From Micromussa lordhowensis (Eukaryota > Cnidaria > Anthozoa > Scleractinia > Lobophylliidae): DNA of 64,000 nucleotides. The notes beneath the pieces were generated by a model that ran no database searches, was not told the DNA's origin, and worked only from the letters and a program-made list of their open reading frames with translations. Made by a program: the position numbers and the translations under genes. Positions 33,141-42,699 of the stretch are shown here, in pieces (the stretch's first letter is position 1; each line of letters opens with the position of its first letter). The stretch covers positions 10,675,782 to 10,739,781 of the forward strand of contig OZ026607.1 in NCBI GenBank assembly GCA_964020085.1. The letters are read 5' to 3'.

Positions 33141-33225
33141 ACGATTAACCACGATTAACCATGAGCGTAAAAAAAAGCCAAGGAATGTGTATTGTTTATT
33201 CCTGTGGTTAATCGTGGTTAATCGT
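33141..33225. repeat. 21-bp perfect inverted repeat with internal 10-bp iterations (ori-like hairpin)
   Basis: 33141-33161 and 33205-33225 are exact reverse complements (arm ACGATTAACCACGATTAACC plus A). Each arm is two copies of a 10-bp unit, CGATTAACCA. The 43-nt loop contains a second small hairpin, AGGAAT/ATTCCT, around GTGTATTGTTT. It lies between the convergent Rep and transposase genes. Iterated binding units in a stem next to a Rep gene are what Rep origins look like, but a role as origin is inference, and a bidirectional terminator is an alternative. Confidence 0.85.
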
Positions 33226-33484
33226 TCAAACTAATACTCTACACTTTTTTCCAACTCTTTTAATGGGTTGTTAATTGCAAAGACATTACATCAACATGCT
33301 GCACATCTGAATTTCATATTCTAACATAAATATGAAGAAGAAATACCATGAAAAGAAACTGTTCATTGCACATCACGTAACATTGTTAGAATGTCACACC
33401 TTCTTGTCACGCAAAACTTAAACTTCTATACTTAATGTCACGGTATCCATAACAAGACATTTCAGAGGTTTTAGTTAGCGGTTA

Positions 33485-34482
33485 TCAATATTTGGTACGT
33501 GAACCTTTGTTGCCAATGATTGCATCAATTCTCTTGTTCATTGATGCGATTGTTCTATCAATTAAAGTATGATCAAGCTTTTTGAATGTTTCTACAATGC
33601 GTTCTGAAAATTGTTCGTACGTCTCATAGCTGATGTTCTTTTTGATAGCATCTGCTTCTAATATTCTTTTAACGATGTTGAATATGTTTTCAATCGGATT
33701 TAGATCCGGACTACGTGGGGGAATAGCTAGTAGCTTTGCGTCTACTCTCTTCAATGCAGCACGAGCCAGTGCACTGTTCTGACTCGGGTCGCCATCTTGA
33801 ATAAACAACTTAGAAGCTTTCTGCGATTCTCGAAACATACGCTGGAACTTGCGTTCAATGAGTGTCTTAAAGTATCTTCCGTTTAAGGAGTTGTATTGTT
33901 CACAAAGAATAACTCCTTTCCCGTAGCTAATTGCAACAAAAAACTTCACTAAGCGCCCTCCTGATCCGCAGTGCGCACCCTTCGCTGTACATCCGCGAGC
34001 TAATCCTTCCTGGGGCCTACGCCATATCTTTCCTTTGGGAGCGCGTGCTTGATCGTAGGGGTTATATTTGTGAATAAAACTCACCCCATCTACGTAAAAG
34101 GCAAATTTTTCCGTCCAAACACTACTGTTGTAGTCTTTCCTCATTGCTTTTGCAAATTGTACGCGTCTTTTGAAGTCTGTGTTCAGTAACACGCCCTTCT
34201 TTCTACTATTCAAGTAGCGATAGCCATGTGAACGAAGGAACCGTTGCACGGTGCGACAGGAAACTTCCCTCATGTTCAAACCCGCTCTTTCCATTAACCT
34301 TTTTACGGTGAAATTCCCGTCTTCCTCGCGTAAAGTGCTGATCTGCCTTAAAAGGAGACGTTCCTGACGGCCGCTCAATTTCCGAGGTCTTCCTGCTAAT
34401 TTCCTTTTGTGTCGCGCGCGACTTCTTTGCATTATATTTACTCCTTTCAAAATCCTATTCTTGGTTTTCACCAGCCATGTAA
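33485..34482 (-). CDS. Tc1/mariner (IS630-type) transposase, exon 2
   Basis: This main exon encodes 331 residues plus stop. After the acceptor aatttttaattttag it runs through a GRPRKLSGRQ linker (AT-hook-like GRPR) and a second helix-turn-helix (SCRTVQRFLRSHGYRY). The DDE core has D in FYVDGVSF, D in IQDGDPSQNS and E in DLNPIENIFN, with 34 residues between the second D and E (DD34E). The frame has no lesion. With exon 1 the protein would have about 377 residues, near the usual size for Tc1-like transposases. It is convergent with the Rep gene, 350 bp away, and both lie inside the TA-flanked unit, so it is the likely enzyme for its mobility. Confidence 0.88.
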
Positions 34483-35040
34483 CTAAAATTAAAAATCGTA
34501 AGCATTCAATGTATAAAGTCAAGAATCTTGGATACGATAGATGATTGATATATAAACAACCTCGCCAAGAATCAGGTCTCTGCTGTGTTGCCTTCGCGCG
34601 TTATTTGCAGAAGTGTGTCACCCAAATTTATAGAGCTTTGTATGGAGACGCCATGTTTGTGCCCTTCTGAGGGGCACAAATATGGCGGCCGTAACGTAAC
34701 AGAAACATCTGTCACTGAGTTTTGCTATTGAAACGAAACATTATTTCTCTAGACATCCGACACATTGAAATAAATGCTTCTTCTAGTGCAAGCACTATTT
34801 AGTTCACAAAAACTAAAGCGATGACTCTTCTTTTTACCTACGCGACAGCCCTCTTTGGGCGCCATTTTTCATGTCACGCAACGCAAAGCTTAGAAATTCA
34901 AACATGCTCTATTACAAAAGAAAGAACCCTGTTGAGCTAAAACGTTGTGAAACTTCAAGTTCCTATAGGGTCTTTTACCTGATGAAACTAAAACCTCAGG
35001 AGGAAAGGTAATTTTTAATTTTGGAAAATGATTACGTCAC
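34483..35040 (-). other. Intron of the Tc1-like transposase gene
   Basis: A 558-bp intron is predicted between CAT|gtgacg and ttttag|TTACATGG. The phases fit (one base plus two). It contains a palindromic GTGCCCTTCTGAGGGGCAC near 34659-34677 and no other gene. Confidence 0.6.
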
Positions 35041-35176
35041 ATGAAAACCGAGAATAAACCGTGGACCGACTAACACCACACCTCTCCATAATTTCACTTT
35101 GTCTCATACCTCTATACTTTTTTGCAATGCGGACAAATGCTCGAGTTTCATCTGGGATTTTCCCTTGGAAAACCAT
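35041..35176 (-). CDS. Tc1/mariner transposase, exon 1 (N-terminal HTH)
   Basis: The ATG (plus 35176-35174) opens a 45-codon frame with FVRIAKKYRGMRQSEIMERC followed by GVSRSTVYSRF. This is a clear helix-turn-helix of the type that binds the terminal repeats in Tc1-like transposases. The exon length of 136 nt leaves one base that is completed by the first two bases of exon 2. The donor T|gtgacg is weak, so the exact splice site is uncertain. Confidence 0.7.
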
Positions 35177-35377
35177 ATTGCACCAATTTTTTCAAGTTCT
35201 CAACGCCTTTATCACGTCACCACAAAATTACATAATCACCTATCATTGTCGTTTCCTAATTGCTGCCAATTATCCACCGGAATAAATCGAAAGTACCCAT
35301 GGGGTAGATTACATCGTAAGACAAAAGACTCCTGATGAAGCTGTATTTTCAAGCCATTTCAACTATTGCACTTCGGA

Positions 35378-35652
35378 CAATCAGCGACAAAATTGTTGAC
35401 ACATTCCCCTTTCTAACACCCAATTTCGTCACTTTGATCCCCTTTTGCCCTCCTAGCTTCTCATGTCAGCCCCCCTCACCCCCAAACAATGTTGCACCGC
35501 AATTGCTGTGATCTTGAGGAATAAACAAGCAACATTGAATTGGGGAGCGGGGTCTTTTCCACAATTTTTTGCGCGATTAAAAGAGTGGTGTTAATTGGTG
35601 CACTACAAGTGCTATGGAAAGACAATGTGTCAACTAATTATGTCGCCGATTG
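35378..35652 (+). repeat. Right 275-bp terminal direct repeat
   Basis: This is a copy of 31112-31386 in the same orientation with one mismatch. Its outer end GATTG is followed by TA. Confidence 0.95.
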
Positions 35653-35654
35653 TA

Positions 35655-35990
35655 GCAATAGTATTAGATTTTTAGACCACAGAAATTGCAGACAATGAAT
35701 TTCCCAACAGTCATAGAACAATATTTCTTTGGTTGCCAGTTAGTCTCAATTTTATGATCTTATATTCCAGGAATTTAGTAATGATATGACCTTCCTATTT
35801 GAGAGCAATTATCCAACCTGTAATATGCAAGTGATGAATACATGTAGGTTTGAGCAATTCTAGAGAAAATCACAGGCTCTTTAAGTCAACTCCTGATATT
35901 AGAGAGAGACAAGTTCAGATAATACATCTGACAAGGGTGGTCAAAAAGATTTTGAGGATTTTGTTTGTTGCATGTTACAATATAACTGCT
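35655..35990. other. Intron DNA, nothing recognised
   Basis: AT-rich sequence, no coding signal. Confidence 0.4.
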
Positions 35991-37314
35991 CCAATTGGGG
36001 TCACCACCTTATCGTGGCAGGGCAGTTTGTGTGCCTCAGTGACCCCTAGGGCTACGTTGGCAGGAGTCTTGCACTCCTAGTAGGGTCACCCATGCCGAAC
36101 AGGTCAAGGGGTAGAGACCAGACAAAGTGTGACCCCCTGGTCCTCCGGGTTGGGGGTTGGGCACAGGGCTAACAACCCTGTCCCGTAAAAAGATTAATGT
36201 TACACAAACCAGAAGCATTACAATGATGCAACACAATCTGGGGGTGTTGCTGTTGGAGCTATAATGATGCTCTTGGGCCAAAACCGGCAGGAAGCCCGAA
36301 GACCGAAGGGCCCCATAATAGCCCCCAAGCAACAAACGACATTCCATTGCTGGAACGCCAGGCCGATGGCAGAGGCGAAATGGACAGCGCATGTGGCCAA
36401 GGAGATGGCAGAATATGGAATTGAAGTGCTAGGGATAAGTGAAACCAGATGGAAAGAGGTGGGATCAACAAAACTGGAGAGTGGCATGAAGATGGTGTAT
36501 GTGGGAGATGACGAAGTGTAACAAGGAGGTGTAGCCATTATGTACAAGGGCAAAGAGAGCCTTGATGGAACGGACGCCGATAAGCAAAAGGATCATTAAG
36601 GCACAATTCTACTCAAAATACAAAAAGTTGACAGTAATACAAGCATATGCACTAACGAATGATGTGATGGACGAGGAAAAGGATGAATTTTAAAACCAGT
36701 TGCAGGACACAATTTCAAGCTGCAATAGACATGACGTGATAGTGGAGATGGGAGATCTGAATGCTAAGATATGGAACAACAACACTGACAAGGAGGAGGA
36801 AATGGGGAAGTTTGGTGTTGGAGTCATGAGCGACAATGGGGAAAGAAGGCTATGTGACTTTTGTAGTGTGAACGGATTAGTCATAACTGGAACAATATTC
36901 CCACACAAAGTGATCCATAAGCTGACCTGGAGGTCATCAGATGGGAAGACAATCAAATCAAATCGATCATATTGTGGTGAATGGGTGCAACAGAACATCG
37001 ATCCTGGACACTAGAGTGATGAGAGGGGCAGACGTATACAGTGAGTGACCAGTACCTTTTGAGAACAAGAATAAAGTTGGCTCGGCTAAAGTTGGCTCGG
37101 GCTGAGGGGGATAGGGTTTTATGTATGTATGCTGCAAAGTGAAGAGATCAGGAGGAGATACAATGTTGAGGTGAAAAACAGGCTTGAAGCCCTAGGAGAT
37201 ATAGAAGATCCAGAGGAAGAACACTATAAGATTTTGGAGACGTATAGAGAGGCTGCAAAGAAAGTTATCGGATGGTCAAAAAACCAGAGCAAGCCCTGGA
37301 TAGGAGATAATTAA
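35991..37314 (+). pseudogene. RTE/CFDP2-like LINE, 5' part, decayed
   Basis: It starts with a structured 5' region (GGGTCACCACCTTATCGTGG ... TAGGGTCACCCATG), of a type I associate with RTE-like invertebrate LINEs. An APE-type endonuclease in several frames follows: YGIEVLGISETRWKEVGSTK, then VIVEMGDLNAKIW, VINGLVITG-like and FPHKVIHKLTWRSSDGKT. A later block reads RRYNVEVKNRLEALGDIEDP. Stops and frameshifts are frequent (for example after DDEV at 36519). It ends at 37314, where a MITE begins; the RT domain is missing. Confidence 0.75.
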
Positions 37315-37495
37315 GCAATAGACCACAAGTTTCTGTGGGTTATAGGCTGATAAACCACGCGGGATGTTAGTAGAACACGAGAAGAATTTGTAAATCACGA
37401 GCCACAGGCAAGTGGTTTACGAATTCTTTGAATGTTCTACCAACATCCCAAGTGGTTTATCAGCCTAAAACCCATAGAAACTTGTGGTCTATTGC
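37315..37495. mobile_element. 181-bp palindromic MITE
   Basis: GCAATAGACCACAAGTTTCT at the left end is repeated inverted at the right end (CTTGTGGTCTATTGC). The complementarity continues inward through GGCTGATAAACCAC and GTGGTTTATCAGCC. No coding capacity. Confidence 0.85.
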
Positions 37496-37630
37496 TTTTA
37501 TACAATAATTCAGAAGACACACAATTTTCCCATGGGTTTACCAGCACAATTACCCATAGCTGATTGACCAATCAGAGCGCATGCATTGATTTGGTTATTA
37601 TATAAGACATGACATTAGAAGGAACAGACA

Positions 37631-37656
37631 AACCCTAACCCTAACCCTAACCCTAA
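37631..37656. repeat. Interstitial (AACCCT)n telomere-type repeat
   Basis: Four consecutive AACCCT units occur, the animal telomere hexamer. They sit between a MITE and LINE debris, far from a chromosome end by context. Confidence 0.9.
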
Positions 37657-37790
37657 CACATCATACATTAAAGAAGAAACAGTTTCAACATAGAGTATAT
37701 TTATGGGGAGGATATTTGAGGCGATAAACAAAGACACGACATGTGCTCTGGGGTGAGAAAAGCAAATGTAGGTAAGATTTTTTGCTAATT
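37657..37790 (-). pseudogene. Fragment of a CR1/Jockey-like LINE end
   Basis: CATACATTAAAGAAGAAACA and about 95 following bases closely match 50405-50500, part of the LINE remnant at 50060-51260 (same strand). The protein would read SNILPIN(I/M)LYVETVSSLMYD. Confidence 0.7.
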
Positions 37791-37889
37791 AATCTGTGTT
37801 TGTGTTTTGGTTGCTGTTGTTGCTTTAGACTATCTTTTGTCAGGTGTCGAATCTATTGTAGTATCAGTAACATACAGTGTAAGTCATTT

Positions 37890-38190
37890 GCACAGTTACC
37901 TATTATTGAAAATTCTATCAATAAATGTAAGGGGGTTGCATGATGCTGGGAAAAGGAAAGCAATTTTTTTGTACTTGAAGAATCAAAAGGCTTCTATATT
38001 CTGCCTGCAAGAGACTTTCTCAAACAAAGATGATGAAAAGATATGGACTTCAGAATGGGGTGGGAAAATTATTTTTTCTCATGCACAGAGCACGCCAGAG
38101 GTGTATGTGTTATGGTAAATCCAAACAGTTTATTTCAAGTAGAAAGTATAGAAATCAATCAAGAGGGCCGGTTCATTTTTTATTATTACT
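37890..38190 (+). pseudogene. LINE endonuclease N-terminal fragment
   Basis: The plus strand reads ILSINVRGLHDAGKRKAIFL then KASIFCLQETFS and, after a frameshift near 38095, GVCVMVNPNSLFQVESIEIN. This is the start of an APE-type endonuclease of an L1/Tx1-like ORF2 (N, E and Q-E-T active-site strands). Low-complexity CTTACATTACTT-rich sequence follows from about 38210 to 38560. Confidence 0.75.
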
Positions 38191-38579
38191 TTTTTTATTT
38201 AAGCAATTTTATTTACAACTTGAAACACTTACACTACTTACATTACTAATGATTATTATACTTACATTTCCACTTTCAATATACTTGCTACTTACATTAC
38301 ATTACTCTACTTACATTACTTAACATCTCTCTACTTATTACAGCACTGTAGTTGTTGGATTAATCACTAGTAATCTCTAGTACTTATTTTTACTTATGCC
38401 AACGGTCACTTACTAACAGTCACAACGTAACTTGCAATTACATTGCTAAACAAAAGCATCACTTACATTTACAATACAAAGCACAATTCACTAATTGAAC
38501 CCTACTTGCCTACTTAAAATTGCTTGAAGTATTTTACAAAACAACACCTTAGTTACTTTCTACTAACAATACAGGGTAG

Positions 38580-39710
38580 ATTTAGAGACAGTGCTGGTAA
38601 AAAAGATAAGAGTTTGGGCTTTTGATTTAGTGTGTATTACTTAAATGTATTGTTTTAAAATAATGAATAAAAGGTGTAGTCTGTGTCTTTGGTAATCGGT
38701 TAGATGAGTTAAACAGGGGATGTCATTAAAGTTATTTGCTTACTTGCAAGTGTAATGTCGGTGTCATTTTCATGGTTGAACCATGATATGGCTTTCGAGT
38801 AAAAGGCTGTTGTTACAGTACAGTCTAGTAATGTATGTTCTATAGAGTCTGGTAGGAGACAAAGAGTGCATTTTGTGCAGTGGCCTGATCGAGGACTGTC
38901 TTAATTTATCATCCTTTGTGGATATATACATATAAACAAATTTTTTTTTCCCAATCTGTGAAATAATCAGGTAAATTGTTTTTCCAGTTTCTAATACCAG
39001 TCGGCTCGGCGATACCGTTTCCACTGAGAATATTATAATAGTTTTTGCAGCACATTAATTCAGTTAAATCTGGGGTAGCAATCACTGAGGAAGACAGTTC
39101 AGCTGTGTTTAACAATTCTTGCCAGGGTATTTCAATTGTGGCAGCTTTCTTTTTTTAAGTCAGATGGAATAGCAACAATTAATTGTAGGTAGTAAAGAAA
39201 ATTTGTTTTAATATTGAACTTGTTTTGAAATTCTTCAAACGTTAAAAACTTCCCTTCCGCATTTAGGACATCTTGTACATTAAGAATTTTCCGTTTGAAC
39301 CAGGATCTCCAAAAGACAGAATAATTTTCAATGGTTATAGCCTTCTTGTTCCACAGTACGAATTCACCGTAGGGAAATACATATTTGGTCTTATTTTTTA
39401 AATTCTTGGAAATACTGTAGCAGTTCTCAATAGAAATTAGGTAAACATTTGTTTATGGATTCAGTATTAAACTGGAGGCCGCCGTATTCTGATAAATAGC
39501 CGCTATCTCCTAATAACCTACTAATCCATGCTAAGCGTAAGGATTTCACCATGGTGGCAAAATTAATAAAATTCAGTCCCCCTTCCACCAGAGACTGATA
39601 TATAACTGCTCTCTTTATTTTATCTTTATTTTTTTCCATAGGAAAGAGAAGAGTTCTGTTTGTACAATTCTTGAAGAAGCCGACAAATACAAGACACGGT
39701 CAGGGCGTGC
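38580..39710 (-). pseudogene. L1/Tx1-like LINE ORF2 C-terminal fragment
   Basis: The minus strand reads GGLNFINFATMVKSLRLAWI then DLTELMCCKNYYNILSGNG, WKNNLPDYFTDWEKK, and a finger-like LC..PDSIEHT region, across several frames. This is the thumb and C-terminal region that follows the RT. It stands tail to tail with the plus-strand endonuclease fragment at 37890. Confidence 0.75.
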
Positions 39711-40330
39711 AATCAGACGCCCCAAGAGACTATAGAACATTTAAATTACATGCGAGTGGGTGTGGGTGCGATGTTTTTTTGTTAGTTTTTTGAGTGTGTG
39801 TGATCCTGATGCTTGAAGAGTCTTGATGTTGTATGGATTAAATTGCTTAGTCGTATCTGCCATGCGTCCATCGTTTCACTTGGCCCGTACATTGGTAGCA
39901 GAGCGAGGTTAATAGTACGCCGGCCGAAACACGTATACGGACATGGCAGAGCAATGTTCAGTAGTTTACCCACCTGAGGTCATGCCTTTCTGGCAGGGCA
40001 TTAAAGTGCATTGAAGGCTATTCCGTTACGAATGACAACTACTCGAAAGCCTTTCAAGATTGGCAAAATTGATTTGGACGGAAGCGTTTGTTAGCGAACG
40101 AGCTTGTCAAGTCCATTTTAAATCTGGATATTCCTGAAAAGGCTGACAGAAAATTGTTAAGAGAATTGTACGACACATTGCAAAACAGGATGAGAAGTTT
40201 GGAGTCACTTGGTCTTAAGCCTGATGATAACCCTAGTCTGTCTATGGTGTTACTGCCTATCTTCGAAACAAAGTTGGCACGTGAGCTTACATGTATTTCT
40301 TCCCCACCTAACTGCTAAAACTCATTTAAG
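39711..40330 (+). pseudogene. BEL/Pao retrotransposon 5' fragment (PBS and gag)
   Basis: TTGGTAGCAGAGCGAGG at 39891-39907 resembles a TGG-type primer-binding site after an LTR end. Downstream, across one frame break near 40080, are AIEGYSVT-like sequence and then LVKSILNLDIPEKADRKLLR and LQNRMRSLESLGLKPDDNPS with PIFETKLARELT. This is the DUF1759-type Gag segment of BEL/Pao elements. It stops at 40318 and no protease or RT follows. Confidence 0.72.
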
Positions 40331-40369
40331 CTTTGCTATCACACACAGAACTTGATGTTATTTTTGGAA

Positions 40370-40705
40370 GAACAAGTAACTCGAGTTATGGATGCACCAC
40401 AACTTCGCGTCTGGCTAACTTCTTTTGGATCGTGCGGCTGGTTGTTTCATCATCCTTGCACATCTGATCTTCTATAAACGCTCTGGCTTCAGTATTTAAC
40501 TCTCTGGGTTTTCCAGTACTCGTGCCTTCCTTGGTGGATCCCAATGAGTTTCAGTTTCTTGATTATACATGTGACTGTTGTGAAACTGACTTTCAAATCT
40601 TCTCCTTTTAACAACTTAAACATCTCTGCTGGATGAAGAGTTTGTTGATAAAGAGACTCAATTCGAGTACGCATGTAGTTTGATATGGTGGGCATAATTG
40701 CTTAG
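40370..40705 (-). pseudogene. Tc1-like transposase N-terminal fragment
   Basis: MPTISNYMRTRIESLYQQTL followed by HPAEMFKLLKGEDLKVSF and VTCIIKKLKL is the first HTH of a Tc1-like transposase different from the one at 33485. The following GRPR-type linker and second HTH can be traced down to about 40400 with stops. Confidence 0.72.
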
Positions 40706-40779
40706 GGGTATCTGAGGATTGATCTTTGAATGTATGAATATAAAGAACGGTTGCCATGTTTACATGACTATTTGCATAT

Positions 40780-41058
40780 GGAGGCAGCGTGGCCGAGTGG
40801 TCAGCGCGTCGGACTCGCAATCCAGCGGTCCCGGGTTCGAGTCCCGCTCTGGCCACTAGCTAGATTTGTTTCACGGAACGCCCGAGTTCAAATCCTCGAC
40901 CACACTTGTAAATAGCCAACTGGTCTGCCTCCGGCCAGTTGGGATTCTTAACAATGTTATGTTTAATTTGAATTATTTGTTTCAGCTGTTTGAGTGGCAT
41001 GCCTGTAAACTAGCTTGGTGTAGCTAAGTGCATGTCCACTATAAACAAACATTTGACA
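40780..41058 (+). repeat. tRNA-derived SINE
   Basis: The tRNA-like head (about 40782-40854) has an A box TGGCCGAGTGG (40790-40800) and a B box GGTTCGAGTCC (40834-40844). The arms no longer pair properly, so it is not a functional tRNA. A second B-box-like GAGTTCAAATCC lies 45-50 bp downstream, followed by a conserved body (GTTTGAGTGGCATGCCTGTA, AAGTGCATGTCCACTATAAA). A second copy with the same structure is at 58983-59259 on the other strand. Confidence 0.88.
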
Positions 41059-42542
41059 TTTTAGTTTTTTGACACTCATTGAAGAGCACCGAAATGTCGC
41101 GAAAAATACCGAAATTGATTGCATTCTTTTTGCACAGTACTGTAGGTGTGAGATTTGTATCCTGGGAGTACCAGAGTTTTAAAGACAACACAAACACATC
41201 CAAAGATTCCCAAAGATGTCTGAAAACTTGTGAAGAAGTGCAACGTTTTCCGAAGATAGCGGAAATGGAAGTAGCCCTGACATGTCCCAGTCCCGGTCTC
41301 AGGACATGTATCACTAAATGCGACCTTGCTCCCAGTGCTTTTTATTTGAAGAAAGAAGTATCGTCATTTAGTTTTCATTTCTTACATCGGCTTGAGTTTA
41401 CATATTTTTGGAAATAGTGTCAAGCAAAGCTGCAACCACTCACTCTAAGGCATGAGAGTTGGCAGGTATTAAATCTTTTTTAGCATTTGTGAGCATGTGA
41501 GCAGTGCGTTTATTTTTGCAAGTATGAGCAGTAATCAAATTTGTCTTGCAAGCAGTGAGCACTCTAGAAAATACAGATGGTGATTGCAGCAAGCACTTCG
41601 TAAATTTTCCGCTAGCTGGAATCTCTCATTGACTGAGAAAATGTTGTCTTGCACCAAGTAATCTGGCTGACACTTCCAAAACAGGACAATGGGCACAATC
41701 ACGGTTCAACCAATCCCAGCAGCTTAAGCCAATAATGCCTTGTTTGATGACAAATTACGTCACATAGTGTCACATGAGCTTCAGTGGATACACTTGGTGG
41801 ACGCTCAAGGAGATCAGGAGAATAAAAAAAACTTGAGCAGATCTAAAGCTTTCTAATCCGACGTGGTGAACACACCACAAGAAGAAGCTAAAAACTACTG
41901 GACTTAGAAGTGTTGTGACATAGAAGGGTTTTTTGGTTATATAATTCTTAGGAAATGTAAACAATGTGGCATTTACTCTAACAAGCATTTTGAATTTCGG
42001 TTTTGATGATTTGCATACTGGTTTCCTGCTGATTGACTGAAAAAGATTCAACGCAATGAAGCTTCATTTGGAGGCTTCTAGGATCTAACCAATTATATGT
42101 ATGTGATCTGACAAGCTCTGAAGGTCGAATAGTAATAGTAATGTTTTCCAGTTTTGCCATAAGGGAGGGAATCAAGCACATTTTAATGAGCCCTTGTCAA
42201 ATTTTTGCAAGCAATTCGATTAAAGGCTACATTTTGCAAGCACCTTTGAATTGAATGGGATCATTTGATACCCCTTATTACAGACCATGACATATTTCTA
42301 AAAAAAATTGCAACTTTTCATCGACTGATCTAGTCAACTACTTTTCACTTCAACGCCAATTTCTTGTCCCCCTAACACTTAGCAATGGGAGATAACCCTA
42401 CATTTGCTAATGACTTACAGAAAATCAGAGTACTGTTGTAACTAAAACCACAAGTTTTTGCACATTTTTTTCAGTATAGTTATACAGTTTAGGCATGACA
42501 TACCAATAGGACAATAACGAGAACTTAATAACATAACCATAC
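41059..42542. other. Intron DNA, nothing assigned
   Basis: A 112-codon plus-strand frame at 41079-41417 has no domain I recognise and is probably chance or repeat sequence. The rest has no feature. Confidence 0.4.
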
Positions 42543-42669
42543 CTAAAGAAAACCCGGAAACAAAGTCAAGTTCCTTTGGCCAGTGATAAGGTATACAGCT
42601 GTAGGCGAGGTCAAGTATGGGATCACCAAGAGTTGACAATTCCCAGTCTAACACAGCTGACACACAAAA
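42543..42669 (-). CDS. ACAD11: ACAD10/11-like exon (LDWELSTLGDP)
   Basis: A 127-nt exon begins after gtttcaccag and ends TTTAG|gtatgg. It reads FCVSAVLDWELSTLGDPILD and continues with LAYSCIPYHWPKELD. The DWE is the second metal-ligand motif of the phosphotransferase-like fold. The spacing of five residues between HPT (previous exon) and AVLDW equals that of animal ACAD10/11 proteins, which supports the exon join. Confidence 0.92.
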
Positions 42670-42699
42670 CTGGTGAAACAAAAACAACCTTAGGATTAG

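Larger units (their letters stand above)
31112..35652. mobile_element. Composite element: Rep (HUH-SF3) gene + Tc1/mariner transposase between 275-bp direct repeats
   Basis: This 4541-bp unit is bounded by CAATCAGCGACA at the left and TGTCGCCGATTG at the right. It is flanked by TA at 31110-31111 and 35653-35654, the target duplication of Tc1/mariner elements. The inner ends of its terminal repeats are not next to TA (TC at 31387, GA at 35376), so the whole unit, not each repeat, appears to have been inserted. Inside are a plus-strand rolling-circle-type initiator/helicase gene, a perfect 21-bp inverted repeat, and a minus-strand transposase. It lies in an ACAD10/11 intron. Confidence 0.85.

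Noticed and set aside
33162..33204. A CRESS-type nonanucleotide in the hairpin loop
   Set aside because: Only the central TATT is shared; the flanking bases do not fit NANTATTAC.
37890..39710. Twin-priming inversion of one LINE
   Set aside because: In twin priming the inverted 5' part lies upstream of the 3' part; here the endonuclease fragment lies beyond the 3' end.
40782..40854. A functional tRNA gene
   Set aside because: A and B boxes are present, but the acceptor and T stems have mismatches. The same head is repeated at 59187-59259 with a shared non-tRNA body, so it is a SINE.
41079..41417. Host gene of 112 codons
   Set aside because: No domain, no splice or start context, and composition like surrounding repeats.
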